DNA of 64,000 nt, from contig QCIH01000004.1 of assembly GCA_003216795.1 (NCBI GenBank), positions 34,306 through 98,305 on the forward strand, given 5' to 3'. The position numbers were made by a program, and so were the translations under genes. This document shows, one piece after another, positions 37,302 to 44,907 of the stretch. The notes beneath the pieces were generated by a model that did no database searches, had not been told where the DNA came from, and saw only the letters and a program-made list of their open reading frames with translations. Each line of letters begins with the position of its first letter. The first letter of the stretch is position 1. Source of the stretch: Prochlorococcus sp. AG-402-K16. GTDB lineage: Bacteria; Cyanobacteriota; Cyanobacteriia; PCC-6307; Cyanobiaceae.

Positions 37302-37778
37302 CTAAAAAAAATCATTAATTTCTTTTTTTATAGATTTATATTCTAAATTAATTTCTTTAATAAATTTATCTACTTCTTTTTTAGTATTCTTATATTCATT
37401 AATTTTTTGTTTGGTTTTCTCATATAAAATGGATTCAAATTTTCCTGGACTTAACTCCTCAATCCAATATCCTGCTAAACAATAAATTTGGTTTGGAATA
37501 AAAGTAATAATAAATAAATTTTTGGAATTTTTATATTGATCAATTATTTTATATGCGAAAGTACCTTTAGTTTTTTTAGTCCCAAATAGAGTAATATCTT
37601 TTGCTAAAGGCTTAAAATTCTTCGATAGATTTTTTCTTTTTTCTACTGTATTTCTAGAAATTATTTTTTCTAAAGAATAACAATAATCGAAAAAATTAGT
37701 ATTTTCTTTTTTTGAAGGATATATAGTTATTAAAGAACTAAAAAGTAAAAAAGAAGTGAAAATAAATTTTTTAAACAT
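37302..37778 (-). CDS. Probable secreted protein, unknown
   Basis: 158 aa, ATG start. N-terminal signal sequence (FKKFIFTSFLLFSSLITIYP), then a Lys-rich soluble part with GYWIEELSPGKFES in the middle. No family recognised. Convergent with the previous gene, 4 bp apart. Confidence 0.55.
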   Translation of the reverse strand: MFKKFIFTSFLLFSSLITIYPSKKENTNFFDYCYSLEKIISRNTVEKRKNLSKNFKPLAKDITLFGTKKTKGTFAYKIIDQYKNSKNLFIITFIPNQIYCLAGYWIEELSPGKFESILYEKTKQKINEYKNTKKEVDKFIKEINLEYKSIKKEINDFF

Positions 37779-37975
37779 TTTATTTTTATTAAATTTATCA
37801 TTTCATAAATATAAAAAGACAATTCATAAATTACTATTAATTACCTTAAAAAGATTCACATTAATTAAAAAGATTTCTATTAATTTGGCTAAACCTCTTT
37901 GATAAAAATTTAAAAGTATTTCGTTCTAATAAAGTATTTATCAAGCGCATAAAATTAATTTCTTATAATAAGATT

Positions 37976-38356
37976 ATGAAAAATTCTTTTTTGAAAAATA
38001 AAAGTATCAAATCTTTTTTAGATTTTTTTTCAAGATTATCAATTTCAGCAATATTTATCTCGGCAATACCAGGCAAAATAAATGATTTTGAAAGAACAGT
38101 TGAATATATTTCTTCAAAAGGTATTCCTGAACCAATTTCATCTATTCTTCTAGTGGGAGCAATTATATGTCTTATCTTGGGTTCTGGATTTTTTATATTT
38201 GGGGAAAATCAAAAAATCGGTTCAGTCTTTTTGTTACTATTTATTATTCCAACAACAATGATTTTTCATTTATTTCCTTTTCATCAAAGAGCAGTATTTA
38301 TGAATCTCGCATTGATAGGTGGATTAATTATTACTGCAATAAGGGAACCAAAATAA
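37976..38356 (+). CDS. Short DoxX-like membrane protein
   Basis: 126 aa, ATG start. FFSRLSISAIFISAIPGKINDFE is the DoxX first-helix pattern with the conserved polar turn, then three more helices (ILLVGAIICLILGSGFFIFG, VFLLLFIIPTTMIFHLFPF, MNLALIGGLIITAI). Lacks the long tail of the 11075 protein. Confidence 0.75.
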   Translation: MKNSFLKNKSIKSFLDFFSRLSISAIFISAIPGKINDFERTVEYISSKGIPEPISSILLVGAIICLILGSGFFIFGENQKIGSVFLLLFIIPTTMIFHLFPFHQRAVFMNLALIGGLIITAIREPK

Positions 38357-38387
38357 ATTACTTAATTAAAGAAACCTAAATATTTTT

Positions 38388-38582
38388 TTATTTTTTCTCT
38401 CTTAATTCTGGGAAGCAATTTGCAATATGAATTAATTCATAAACCTCTTTGCTATCGTATTTTTTATTCGGAATTCCACTTCCGACCTCTATGCCTCTCT
38501 CTTTCATCTTCTTTAATATCAGTTCTTGTCTTTGCATACTTGACATAGACTTAAATCTTTTAGTTCGTTCTTCTTTATTCAC
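38388..38582 (-). CDS. 64-residue soluble protein
   Basis: GTG start. Basic helix (ERTKRFKSMSSMQRQELILKKMKERG), then a polar linker and VYELIHIANCFPELREKK. Possibly nucleic-acid binding. No family recognised. Confidence 0.55.
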   Translation of the reverse strand: MNKEERTKRFKSMSSMQRQELILKKMKERGIEVGSGIPNKKYDSKEVYELIHIANCFPELREKK

Positions 38583-38625
38583 TAGATTTTTATTTAGTTA
38601 AACTTTATTGTTAAGGTTATATCAA

Positions 38626-38748
38626 TTAGCGATTCATTAAATAAGTAAGAAAGCCAGTAAATGTAAGTAATTTAAATCCAATAAAGAAAGGCAAATATTT
38701 TTTGACCTTTTTGCCAACGGGCAATAATTTGTTTAATGAATTGATCAT
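38626..38748 (-). CDS. 40-residue membrane peptide
   Basis: ATG start. Basic amphipathic start, then FFIGFKLLTFTGFLTYLM helix. Unknown. Confidence 0.4.
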   Translation of the reverse strand: MINSLNKLLPVGKKVKKYLPFFIGFKLLTFTGFLTYLMNR

Positions 38749-38834
38749 GATTTACATTAAAAAATCTAATTATTTCAAATATTCTAACGAATTTTTTTAA
38801 AATCATTCCATTTTGATTTGTACATTTTAAATAG

Positions 38835-38870
38835 TAGATCTAAACTAGAAGGGTTATCTCCCCTTTTTTT
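38835..38870 (+). repeat. Hairpin-leader repeat, copy 1 (diverged)
   Basis: GTAGATCTAAACTAG, then AAGGG-TTATCT-CCCC and T7, directly abutting the ATG of the 38871 gene. See the family under findings. Confidence 0.55.
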
Positions 38871-39257
38871 ATGAATGATAAAGAAAAAATAATTTCATTA
38901 TTAAATGATTTTGCCAATCCAAAAAAAATGGCCTCATTTTTTGTTGACAATGCGACTCCAGATTTTTTATTCATAAGACCGAGTGGTAATCCTATAGATG
39001 CAAAAGGGTTCAAACAAATGATTACTGGTGATATAGATCAAGAAAAGTCAGAAATAACCAAAATTCACCGATTCGAATTTTTAAGCGAAAATATAGTAAT
39101 GTGCATTTTTACACTAGATTCAAAATTTACTTATAAAGGAACGCCTAATAATGACTTACCAACAGTTACGTCAATTTTTAAAAAAGTAAATAATGTTTGG
39201 GAAATTCACTGGATGCAAAGATCTACAGGAAATTCTGATTTATCTTTATGGGATTAG
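38871..39257 (+). CDS. NTF2/SnoaL-like protein (DUF3804-like)
   Basis: 128 aa, ATG start at the end of a T tract. FANPKKMASFFVDNATPDFLFIR, GNPIDAKGFKQMI and a C-terminal SIFKKVNNVWEIHWMQRSTG form the cone-shaped NTF2-like fold used for small ligand binding or isomerase reactions. Function unknown. Confidence 0.75.
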   Translation: MNDKEKIISLLNDFANPKKMASFFVDNATPDFLFIRPSGNPIDAKGFKQMITGDIDQEKSEITKIHRFEFLSENIVMCIFTLDSKFTYKGTPNNDLPTVTSIFKKVNNVWEIHWMQRSTGNSDLSLWD

Positions 39258-39337
39258 CAAAGTTAATAGCTCTTTTAATGGTGCTACTACTTGTAGGTAG
39301 TTCATTTATTGGTTTAATTTTTTATTTTATAAAATAA
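39248..39337 (+). CDS. 29-residue membrane peptide overlapping the NTF2-like gene
   Basis: ATG lies 10 bp before the end of the preceding gene. Helix LAKLIALLMVLLLVGSSFIGLIFYF. Size class of small photosynthetic subunits, but not one I can name. Confidence 0.5.
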   Translation: MGLAKLIALLMVLLLVGSSFIGLIFYFIK

Positions 39338-39409
39338 ATACATCAAGAAAATATCTCGTTATATTCCTTTTTAGAAAACAATTGCTTCTTTTATTAAGTA
39401 ATTTGATTT

Positions 39410-39484
39410 TTAGGTAAAAATAAAAACTTTAGACAGACTAACGCCTATGTCTAATGCTAATAAAGCAATTAGTAACTTTTTCAT
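39410..39484 (-). CDS. Possible 24-residue hydrophobic peptide
   Basis: ATG overlaps the stop of the tiny upstream ORF by ATGA. MKKLLIALLALDIGVSL. Weak. Confidence 0.3.
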   Translation of the reverse strand: MKKLLIALLALDIGVSLSKVFIFT

Positions 39485-39537
39485 TTTTTAGAACTCTCAA
39501 CAATTTTTTTGTAAAGTTCTTCAGAAATAGGTTGCAT
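39481..39537 (-). CDS. Possible 18-residue polar peptide
   Basis: MQPISEELYKKIVESSKK, coupled by ATGA to the ORF at 39410. Weak, listed for the coupling only. Confidence 0.25.
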   Translation of the reverse strand: MQPISEELYKKIVESSKK

Positions 39538-39672
39538 GACCTTTTAAAAATCTAATTACAAATTAGTTATTTTCAAATTAATTTCTCGTTACTAAATATA
39601 CGAATATATGAATTTTTAAATAGTTAAAAGATATATCCACGATAAGTTTTTTTTATAACGCATTAATAAATA

Positions 39673-39942
39673 ATGAGTTCCAAAAACTTAAATAAATGTC
39701 CTAACTTTTTAAAAAAGAAATTAGAAACCTTATTTCAAGTAAATAGATCCTCTGTAAGTGAGCCTTATAACCTTTTCTTCTTGTTTTCTACAATATACGA
39801 ATGACTTTCCATTGAAATACATGTTCACCATGATGCAGCTCCTGAAATTGCTCAAGTCCCCGTCCTATGGCTTGAGTCGTACTGCGGTCTATCAGATGGT
39901 AGATCGGACGATTTTGTAGCATTCACTACAATCTATTTATAA
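39673..39942 (+). pseudogene. TGA-interrupted frame, or a structured RNA
   Basis: A single frame runs 43 codons to a TGA at 39802, then 45 more codons to TAA. The second part (IEIHVHHDAAPEIAQVPVLW, LESYCGLSDGRSDD, FVAFTTIYL) reads like a protein, but the DNA there is unusually GC-rich and has stems (CTCAAG/CTTGAG, GTCTATC/GGTAGATC). Both a broken gene and an RNA gene are possible. Confidence 0.35.
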
Positions 39943-40113
39943 AGTATTTATACTTAGATGTCAACAATTAATAGAAACTAAACTTCAATTTAAAATTAGA
40001 TTCTGCTCTCAGAAACTCCCTAAAAAGAATATAGAACATATAACTACGAGTAACTCCCATAAAAACTGAAACAAATGCTAGTACCAAACAAATAGGGCAA
40101 TGTGGGAATCCCA

Positions 40114-40314
40114 TTATTTATTTTCCAATATAAATTTCAATTCAGCCTCTGCATTAAGAATATCGATTCTTCTCTTAAGTAATTTTAAAAATTTAATTAT
40201 TTTTTTCAAAATTAAACGTTCTACAGGCATCAATAATAATATTATTCTAAAAATGAATATATCAATGAGCAAAAATACTGAATCCATTGCTATAACAAAA
40301 GTTTTGTAGCACAT
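40114..40314 (-). CDS. Possible 66-residue membrane-associated peptide
   Basis: ATG start. Hydrophobic stretch (IAMDSVFLLIDIFIFRIILLLM), then a basic amphipathic helix (KKIIKFLKLLKRRIDIL) ending in acidic residues. The overlapping plus-strand frame looks worse. It lies downstream of the putative attenuator at 40434. Confidence 0.4.
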   Translation of the reverse strand: MCYKTFVIAMDSVFLLIDIFIFRIILLLMPVERLILKKIIKFLKLLKRRIDILNAEAELKFILENK

Positions 40315-40433
40315 TTATACAATAAACAACACCAACATATGCTCAGATACTCTTAATAAATTAACCAATTAAGGCTTATTCATAATCAAATATAGTAATT
40401 GATGATCTAGTTACCTTGCAGTGATATTTTTCT

Positions 40434-40640
40434 TTTGCTAAAAAAATAGAGCGGACTAAAGTCCAATACTCCACGAGGATTTAGTCCGCTGCCTAAAGCC
40501 AGAAAGTGCAAATTTTTCTTAATTAATATGCAACTATGCTTTATAAGGAAAATATCTTGATTGCTTAATAAATTTATTTTGTATATTGCTATTACAAAAA
40601 TAATGAGTTTATTTAAATTAGTTACTAAATCCTCGTGGAG
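40434..40640 (-). promoter_or_regulatory. Putative terminator/antiterminator leader
   Basis: A strong minus-strand terminator (GCGGACTAAA / TTTAGTCCGC, then a T run) ends at 40434. A 16-bp arm, CTCCACGAGGATTTAG at 40469-40484, has a perfect complement at 40625-40640. In a minus transcript the distal copy could pair with the terminator's own arm and open it, an attenuation layout. The remainder of 40641-40899 shows no gene. Confidence 0.4.
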
Positions 40641-40899
40641 AAAGCTTTAGTAAATTTCTTTTACTTTTTACTAATAAGATCAGCCGAATCTCATTATGGA
40701 GAATCATTTGTATCTGTAGAGGTTCCATCTAATTCAATCAAAAATTTTTCTTGATTTTAGAAAGTTTTTAATACTTAAATTCATAGCTTTCTAAAAATTG
40801 AATAGCTAATTTGAGTTAAGTTGGTTAATTATCTCTATTGCAAATAAAGATAAGGTTGTTAATCTTGCACTTAAAGGAGAAACTTAAGTTCCTAAACTG

Positions 40900-41109
40900 A
40901 TGCAATTTGATCATTTAAATTTCAATGAAGATGATGGCCTCATGTCCATAGAAGATTTAAGGGCTTTACGTCTTCGAAAAAAGAAAATTGAAAGTGATAA
41001 GAAAGCTAGAAAGTATATCCTGGATATAAATCAAAGATATAGAAAAATGAGTACCAGCAAAAGTAATAACTTTTTAAGGAATATGAACCCTTTTAAAAAG
41101 GCCGCATAA
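40900..41109 (+). CDS. Basic 69-residue protein
   Basis: ATG start. Acidic N-terminus (FDHLNFNEDDGLMSIEDL) then very basic (RALRLRKKKIESDKKARKYI, NPFKKAA). Helical, possible nucleic-acid contact. Unknown. Confidence 0.6.
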   Translation: MQFDHLNFNEDDGLMSIEDLRALRLRKKKIESDKKARKYILDINQRYRKMSTSKSNNFLRNMNPFKKAA

Positions 41110-41194
41110 ATTATTAATCTTGATTTTCTTAATTTGTTTAACTTTGCAACTTTCAGAGTAAGATTTTAATGGTGTTTCTTTGGAAGAGTTTCAC

Positions 41195-41224
41195 CAAGAG
41201 GGGTCAATTTTTGGCCCCTTCTTT
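41195..41224 (+). terminator. GC-rich hairpin, probable terminator
   Basis: AAGAGGGGTC / GGCCCCTTCTT stem with a T-rich loop and a weak T tail. The rest of 41110-41433 holds no gene. Confidence 0.55.
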
Positions 41225-41433
41225 GCGGAGATATTTTTTAATTGAAACTCCTTATAAAATTAAAGTAATACTTTCCTAGAAGGAGAAAGTGATGTAAATC
41301 TTTTGTTAAAAGTTTTTTATTACCACTTAATGAAAACTTTATATCTTCAACTAAATCCTCTTATTAAAAAACAAAAGTTTTAGCTTAAAATCATTTCCAA
41401 TAATTTATTGAATTTTTTCATTTGCGATTTTTA

Positions 41434-41637
41434 ATGGCTTCACCTACAAGTTGGGTATTCTACAAAGAAGTTGAAACTAAAACTCTATGGGTTAATATTT
41501 GTACCCAAGATTTAGAAGGAGTAGCTATTTCGATCAATAAATGGTGGAAAACAAGATATCCAGCATACAAAATCAGAATAGTTTCTAAAAAAGAATTTGA
41601 GCTATTAAAAATGCAAGCTGAGAAAAAAGAGCAATAA
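41434..41637 (+). CDS. 67-residue soluble protein
   Basis: From ATG 41434 (a TTG at 41422 adds four residues). SWVFYKEVETKTLWVNICTQ, ISINKWWKTRYPAYKIRIVS. Compact alpha/beta, no motif. Unknown. Confidence 0.6.
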   Translation: MASPTSWVFYKEVETKTLWVNICTQDLEGVAISINKWWKTRYPAYKIRIVSKKEFELLKMQAEKKEQ

Positions 41638-41713
41638 AATTATTTTTTGGTAAATATTGATGCTGAATATTTAATTTTTGCAGCTATTATAAGATCAATA
41701 ATTTAATGAACAA

Positions 41714-41869
41714 ATGAACTCTGCATTTGCAAAAGTTTCAAATTTGAAAGTTAACAAGGCTTCTAAAATAGCTATTACTCTCGCATCATCAACTTTCTTT
41801 TTATATGCCTTGGGTCAAGCACCAATTTTTAAAAATATTCTTGCAGGTGCCTTCTCTTGCTCTGGCTAA
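41714..41869 (+). CDS. 51-residue probable membrane/secreted peptide
   Basis: ATG start. ASKIAITLASSTFFLYALGQA is a helix or signal sequence; the end GAFSCSG has a Cys. The size and layout recall the 61698 protein. Unknown. Confidence 0.5.
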   Translation: MNSAFAKVSNLKVNKASKIAITLASSTFFLYALGQAPIFKNILAGAFSCSG

Positions 41870-41919
41870 ATAAAATACTGTTTTTTAAGAGAAGCTAAGA
41901 AGCTAAATATAGACTATGA

Positions 41920-41962
41920 ATGACAGTCGATCTAAACTTAGAGGGATAAAACCCTCTTTTTT
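41920..41962 (+). repeat. Hairpin-leader repeat, copy 2
   Basis: TGACAGTCGATCTAAACTTA then GAGGG-ATAAAA-CCCTC and T6. Near-identical to the copy at 59451. Followed after 60 bp by the small operon at 42023. Confidence 0.8.
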
Positions 41963-42022
41963 AATGATTAATAGATTTATTTATGAAAAGATAATGACTC
42001 TTCTTATTTCTCTTTTCAGCTG

Positions 42023-42139
42023 ATGAATATTTCCCCGCACCTATTAATTGATGCTGTGATATTAAGCGCTGCCCTTACAATAACATTGGTATTAAGAGCA
42101 AAAGGTAATGCTGCCAGACAAGAAAAAGAAAATAAATGA
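42023..42139 (+). CDS. 38-residue membrane peptide (operon gene 1)
   Basis: ATG start. Helix LLIDAVILSAALTITLVLRA, then a basic tail. Its stop overlaps the next ATG (ATGA). First of three coupled membrane peptides. Confidence 0.6.
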   Translation: MNISPHLLIDAVILSAALTITLVLRAKGNAARQEKENK

Positions 42140-42276
42140 TTACTAAAGAAGAAGAAAAAGAATTTAAAAAACCTAAATTATATAGATTTTGGAAATTTCT
42201 TATTTATGGAAGTTTAATAGCTATTGGAGTTTTCTTAGTTTATTTATATTCTGCTTATGTCTTTATAAATAAATGA
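42136..42276 (+). CDS. 46-residue membrane peptide (operon gene 2)
   Basis: ATG overlaps gene 1 by 4 bp. Charged N-terminus (MITKEEEKEFKKPKLYRFWK), then helix FLIYGSLIAIGVFLVYLYSAYVF. Couples by ATGA to gene 3. Confidence 0.6.
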   Translation: MITKEEEKEFKKPKLYRFWKFLIYGSLIAIGVFLVYLYSAYVFINK

Positions 42277-42368
42277 CTTACATGTACGGCATAGCGATTA
42301 CTTATGGGGTTGCAAGTCTTTTATTGCTTGGTGGGTTTGCATACTTTACTTTTAAAATGAAACGCTAA
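42273..42368 (+). CDS. 31-residue membrane peptide (operon gene 3)
   Basis: ATG overlaps gene 2 by 4 bp. Helix IAITYGVASLLLLGGFAYF, then FKMKR. The three peptides could form a small membrane complex. Confidence 0.6.
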   Translation: MTYMYGIAITYGVASLLLLGGFAYFTFKMKR

Positions 42369-42373
42369 TTTTT

Positions 42374-42498
42374 ATGGCATCTTCAATGAAAGATTTCTTA
42401 GATAAATTTTTGATTTATGTAGAGAATATCAACAAGAAATTCCACCTCAGAAGATGGCTGAGATTTTAAGAGAATATTCAGATAGATTAGATGAATGA
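42374..42498 (+). pseudogene. Small soluble gene with a 1-nt frameshift in a T5 run
   Basis: From ATG 42374 the frame starts MASSMKDFLDKF. Adding one T to the T5 run at 42407-42411 leads into FDLCREYQQEIPPQKM, AEILREYSDRLDE, a convincing helical protein of about 41 residues. Without it the frame gives basic nonsense to 42470. Confidence 0.5.
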
Positions 42499-42722
42499 TG
42501 GTTACTGGCAGGCCTGAGAAAGTATTGAGAGAATATAATTACTAAGAAAAATTTACACAAATTTTTTTAAAGTTAGAATAAATTTTTTGAAGATATTTTC
42601 CTTGCAATCATTTATATTTGAGATTTTTTGTGATTGAAACTTTAACTTTTAGGTATTCTTACGCTTGATTTTTACTTTATACCTGTACTAAAGAATAATC
42701 AGATAGAAAGGAGGCCAAGCAA

Positions 42723-42824
42723 ATGACTAATTTAGGTATAGAAATTTTATTTTGGACAATTTTAATTTCTTATTTGGGATTAAGGTTTTCTCAAACTTGG
42801 AATGGATTCAAAAAACAGTATTAA
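42723..42824 (+). CDS. 33-residue membrane peptide
   Basis: ATG start with a strong AGGAGG about 8 bases upstream. Helix IEILFWTILISYLGLRF and a polar tail. Unknown. Confidence 0.6.
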   Translation: MTNLGIEILFWTILISYLGLRFSQTWNGFKKQY

Positions 42825-42839
42825 TTAGGAGAATAGAAA

Positions 42840-42986
42840 ATGAAACTACAAACTCAGTTTACGGTTCCAAACAAAGAATTAAAATATCTTGATTATGTTA
42901 AGAAAGTAGATCTATTAGAAGAAACTTTTAATAAGGAATGTATAGATTACCCAAATCAAGAAGATTGCTTGGTTTGTTGCAATTAA
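42840..42986 (+). CDS. 48-residue protein with a CP12-like C-terminal Cys loop
   Basis: ATG start, preceded by AGGAGAA. A helix, then ECIDYPNQEDCLVCCN. The Cys-x8-Cys loop with a central Pro recalls the C-terminal half of CP12, which ends ECRVYDD. The final CC is different, so the match is only of layout. May bind a partner under redox control. Confidence 0.5.
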   Translation: MKLQTQFTVPNKELKYLDYVKKVDLLEETFNKECIDYPNQEDCLVCCN

Positions 42987-43066
42987 AAATCAAAAAATAG
43001 ATGTTTTTTAAAAGTAAATAGATTTTTATTATTATTTAAAAATTTTTCTAGAAGGGAGTTAGCACT

Positions 43067-43585
43067 ATGGAATTAAGATTCTTCCCAATAAATGTTTTTA
43101 GAGAGACTCCAAAAGTAACATTCTTCGATGCAGGCATAGATAATTCTAATGGTTCTGATGTCGTTATCCATTCTGGGGAAGCTATATCTCCTCCAGATGA
43201 TTTAAAAGATGAGCAATATTACGTTCACAATCATCAAATTGACCACAATTTAGTTATCACCGGGGAAAGGACATTTGTTTTAATAAATCCTTTCTGGGAT
43301 GAACCTCATCATGTGATTTATTTAAATAGATCTATGGGAGCATTAGAAATTCCTACAGGAACTTATCACAGATCAATCTCAGGGAAAGAAGGTAGTATTG
43401 TTTTAAACCAACCCAAAAGAGATAAATTTTTTGATCCTGCTAAAGAATTTATCCCTCAAAAATTAGACAAAATTAATTTAATTAAGGCAAGAAAAAGACC
43501 CCCTGTTTATTGGATTTTCGAAAATAATAAAATCAAAAGACTTTATCTTAATCCCTTAGCAAGAAAAGTTAAAACTCTTATTTGA
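43067..43585 (+). CDS. Cupin-like protein, unknown function
   Basis: 172 aa, ATG start with AAGGGAG nearby. YYVHNHQIDHNLVITGERTFVLINPFWDEPHHVIYL followed by IPTGTYHRSISGKEG fits a cupin barrel with His ligands. One bp separates its stop from the LOG gene, so they are co-translated. Function unknown. Confidence 0.7.
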   Translation: MELRFFPINVFRETPKVTFFDAGIDNSNGSDVVIHSGEAISPPDDLKDEQYYVHNHQIDHNLVITGERTFVLINPFWDEPHHVIYLNRSMGALEIPTGTYHRSISGKEGSIVLNQPKRDKFFDPAKEFIPQKLDKINLIKARKRPPVYWIFENNKIKRLYLNPLARKVKTLI

Positions 43586-43586
43586 A

Positions 43587-44441
43587 ATGAAAAAACATAT
43601 ATCACCTCATAATAATTTAAAAAACCTGAATTTAATTATTAATTCTGATACTTATAAATTGGCTCACGAAGATATTGGTCTACTTAGCCGAAATGAAATG
43701 CGTGGAGTAAGAATGCTTCTTGAAATTACTAAACCAGATTTAATCCTTGAAGAAAATAAAATTCTTTCAACCATAATTATTTTTGGAGGCGCAAGCATTA
43801 CAGAAGAATCAAATACAAAAAAGAGAATTGAAAATATAGAAAAGTTAATTAAAAAAAATCATACATCGACACTTCTAAAACGAAATTTAAATAGATTAGA
43901 AAATTTGCTTCTAATGAGTCATTATTATCAATCCGCAAGGGAGTTTTCTAAACTTGCTTCAATTAGTAATCAAAATAAAAACTGTAATTCTCACGTGATT
44001 GTGACAGGTGGGGGGCCCGGAATTATGGAAGCGGCTAATAGAGGTGCATTTGAAGCAAATTGTAAATCTATAGGGTTAAATATCAGTCTTCCTAATGAGC
44101 AAATTCCTAATTCTTTTATAACACCAGGTCTTTGCTTTAAGTTTAATTATTTTGCATTAAGAAAGATCCATTTTGTAATGAGATCAGTAGCTGCTGTATT
44201 TTTTCCTGGAGGTTTTGGAACACTAGATGAATTATTTGAACTATTGACACTTTGTCAAACAGGAATGAAAACTAAAATCCCAATCATACTTTTTGGTAAT
44301 GAGTATTGGAAGAAGATAATTAATTTTGAATATTTAGCTGATCTTGGATTAATTGAAGATGAACACCTAAATCTTTTCGAATATGCAGACACCGCATCAG
44401 AAGCATGGGAGATTATCAAATCGTCAAAAATCTCAGATTAA
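43587..44441 (+). CDS. LOG-family protein (cytokinin riboside monophosphate phosphoribohydrolase type)
   Basis: 284 aa, ATG start. VTGGGPGIMEAANRGAF and PGGFGTLDELFELLTLCQTG are the two LOG signatures (PGGxGTxxE). The N-terminal 90 residues extend beyond the typical LOG (about 190 aa), as in the bacterial long form. LOG enzymes split a ribose-phosphate from nucleotides. In cyanobacteria the in vivo substrate is unclear. Confidence 0.88.
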   Translation: MKKHISPHNNLKNLNLIINSDTYKLAHEDIGLLSRNEMRGVRMLLEITKPDLILEENKILSTIIIFGGASITEESNTKKRIENIEKLIKKNHTSTLLKRNLNRLENLLLMSHYYQSAREFSKLASISNQNKNCNSHVIVTGGGPGIMEAANRGAFEANCKSIGLNISLPNEQIPNSFITPGLCFKFNYFALRKIHFVMRSVAAVFFPGGFGTLDELFELLTLCQTGMKTKIPIILFGNEYWKKIINFEYLADLGLIEDEHLNLFEYADTASEAWEIIKSSKISD

Positions 44442-44469
44442 AAGTAAGCTAGTTATTTTTAAATAACTT

Positions 44470-44787
44470 TTAATTACTTAATTTATAATTTGTTTTAACA
44501 GTTTTTATTATTGAATCTTGTGGTTCTTCACTTGGAAAACAATTAATAATTCTATATTTTCCTCCCTTTTTATCAGTCTCAACAACTGTAAATTCAACGT
44601 ATTTACCAATCCCATCTCTTAAATCCTTCACTTCAGTATTTATTATCTCTTCTTTATCATTTTCGATGATACGAGATTTACCTCCGCAACTCAACAAAGC
44701 GTTTCCCTCAGTGAGAAAAAAATCTTTGTCATTACTGCAAGAAGATAAGAAGGATAAAGAGACTATTATTAGTATAAAATTTTTCAT
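44470..44787 (-). CDS. Probable lipoprotein
   Basis: 105 aa from ATG 44787 (an upstream ATG at 44829 would add 14 residues before the signal). FILIIVSLSFLSSC is a lipoprotein signal with lipobox LSSC. The mature part is acidic/basic mixed with one more Cys pair (LLSCGG, RIINCF). Unknown function. Confidence 0.65.
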   Translation of the reverse strand: MKNFILIIVSLSFLSSCSNDKDFFLTEGNALLSCGGKSRIIENDKEEIINTEVKDLRDGIGKYVEFTVVETDKKGGKYRIINCFPSEEPQDSIIKTVKTNYKLSN

Positions 44788-44907
44788 AATCAATTTTTTG
44801 TACTTAACTACATTATCTATGAAAGCCAATTAGATATATAGTTAAATCCCTACCAAATTAAAAATTTAATTACATTAATAATATCAGTGCAATAAATAGA
44901 AATTATT

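Noticed and set aside
40100..40309. Plus-strand 69-aa frame opposite 40114-40314
   Set aside because: Ser/Asn/Ile-rich with no helix pattern; the minus frame is slightly better and itself uncertain.
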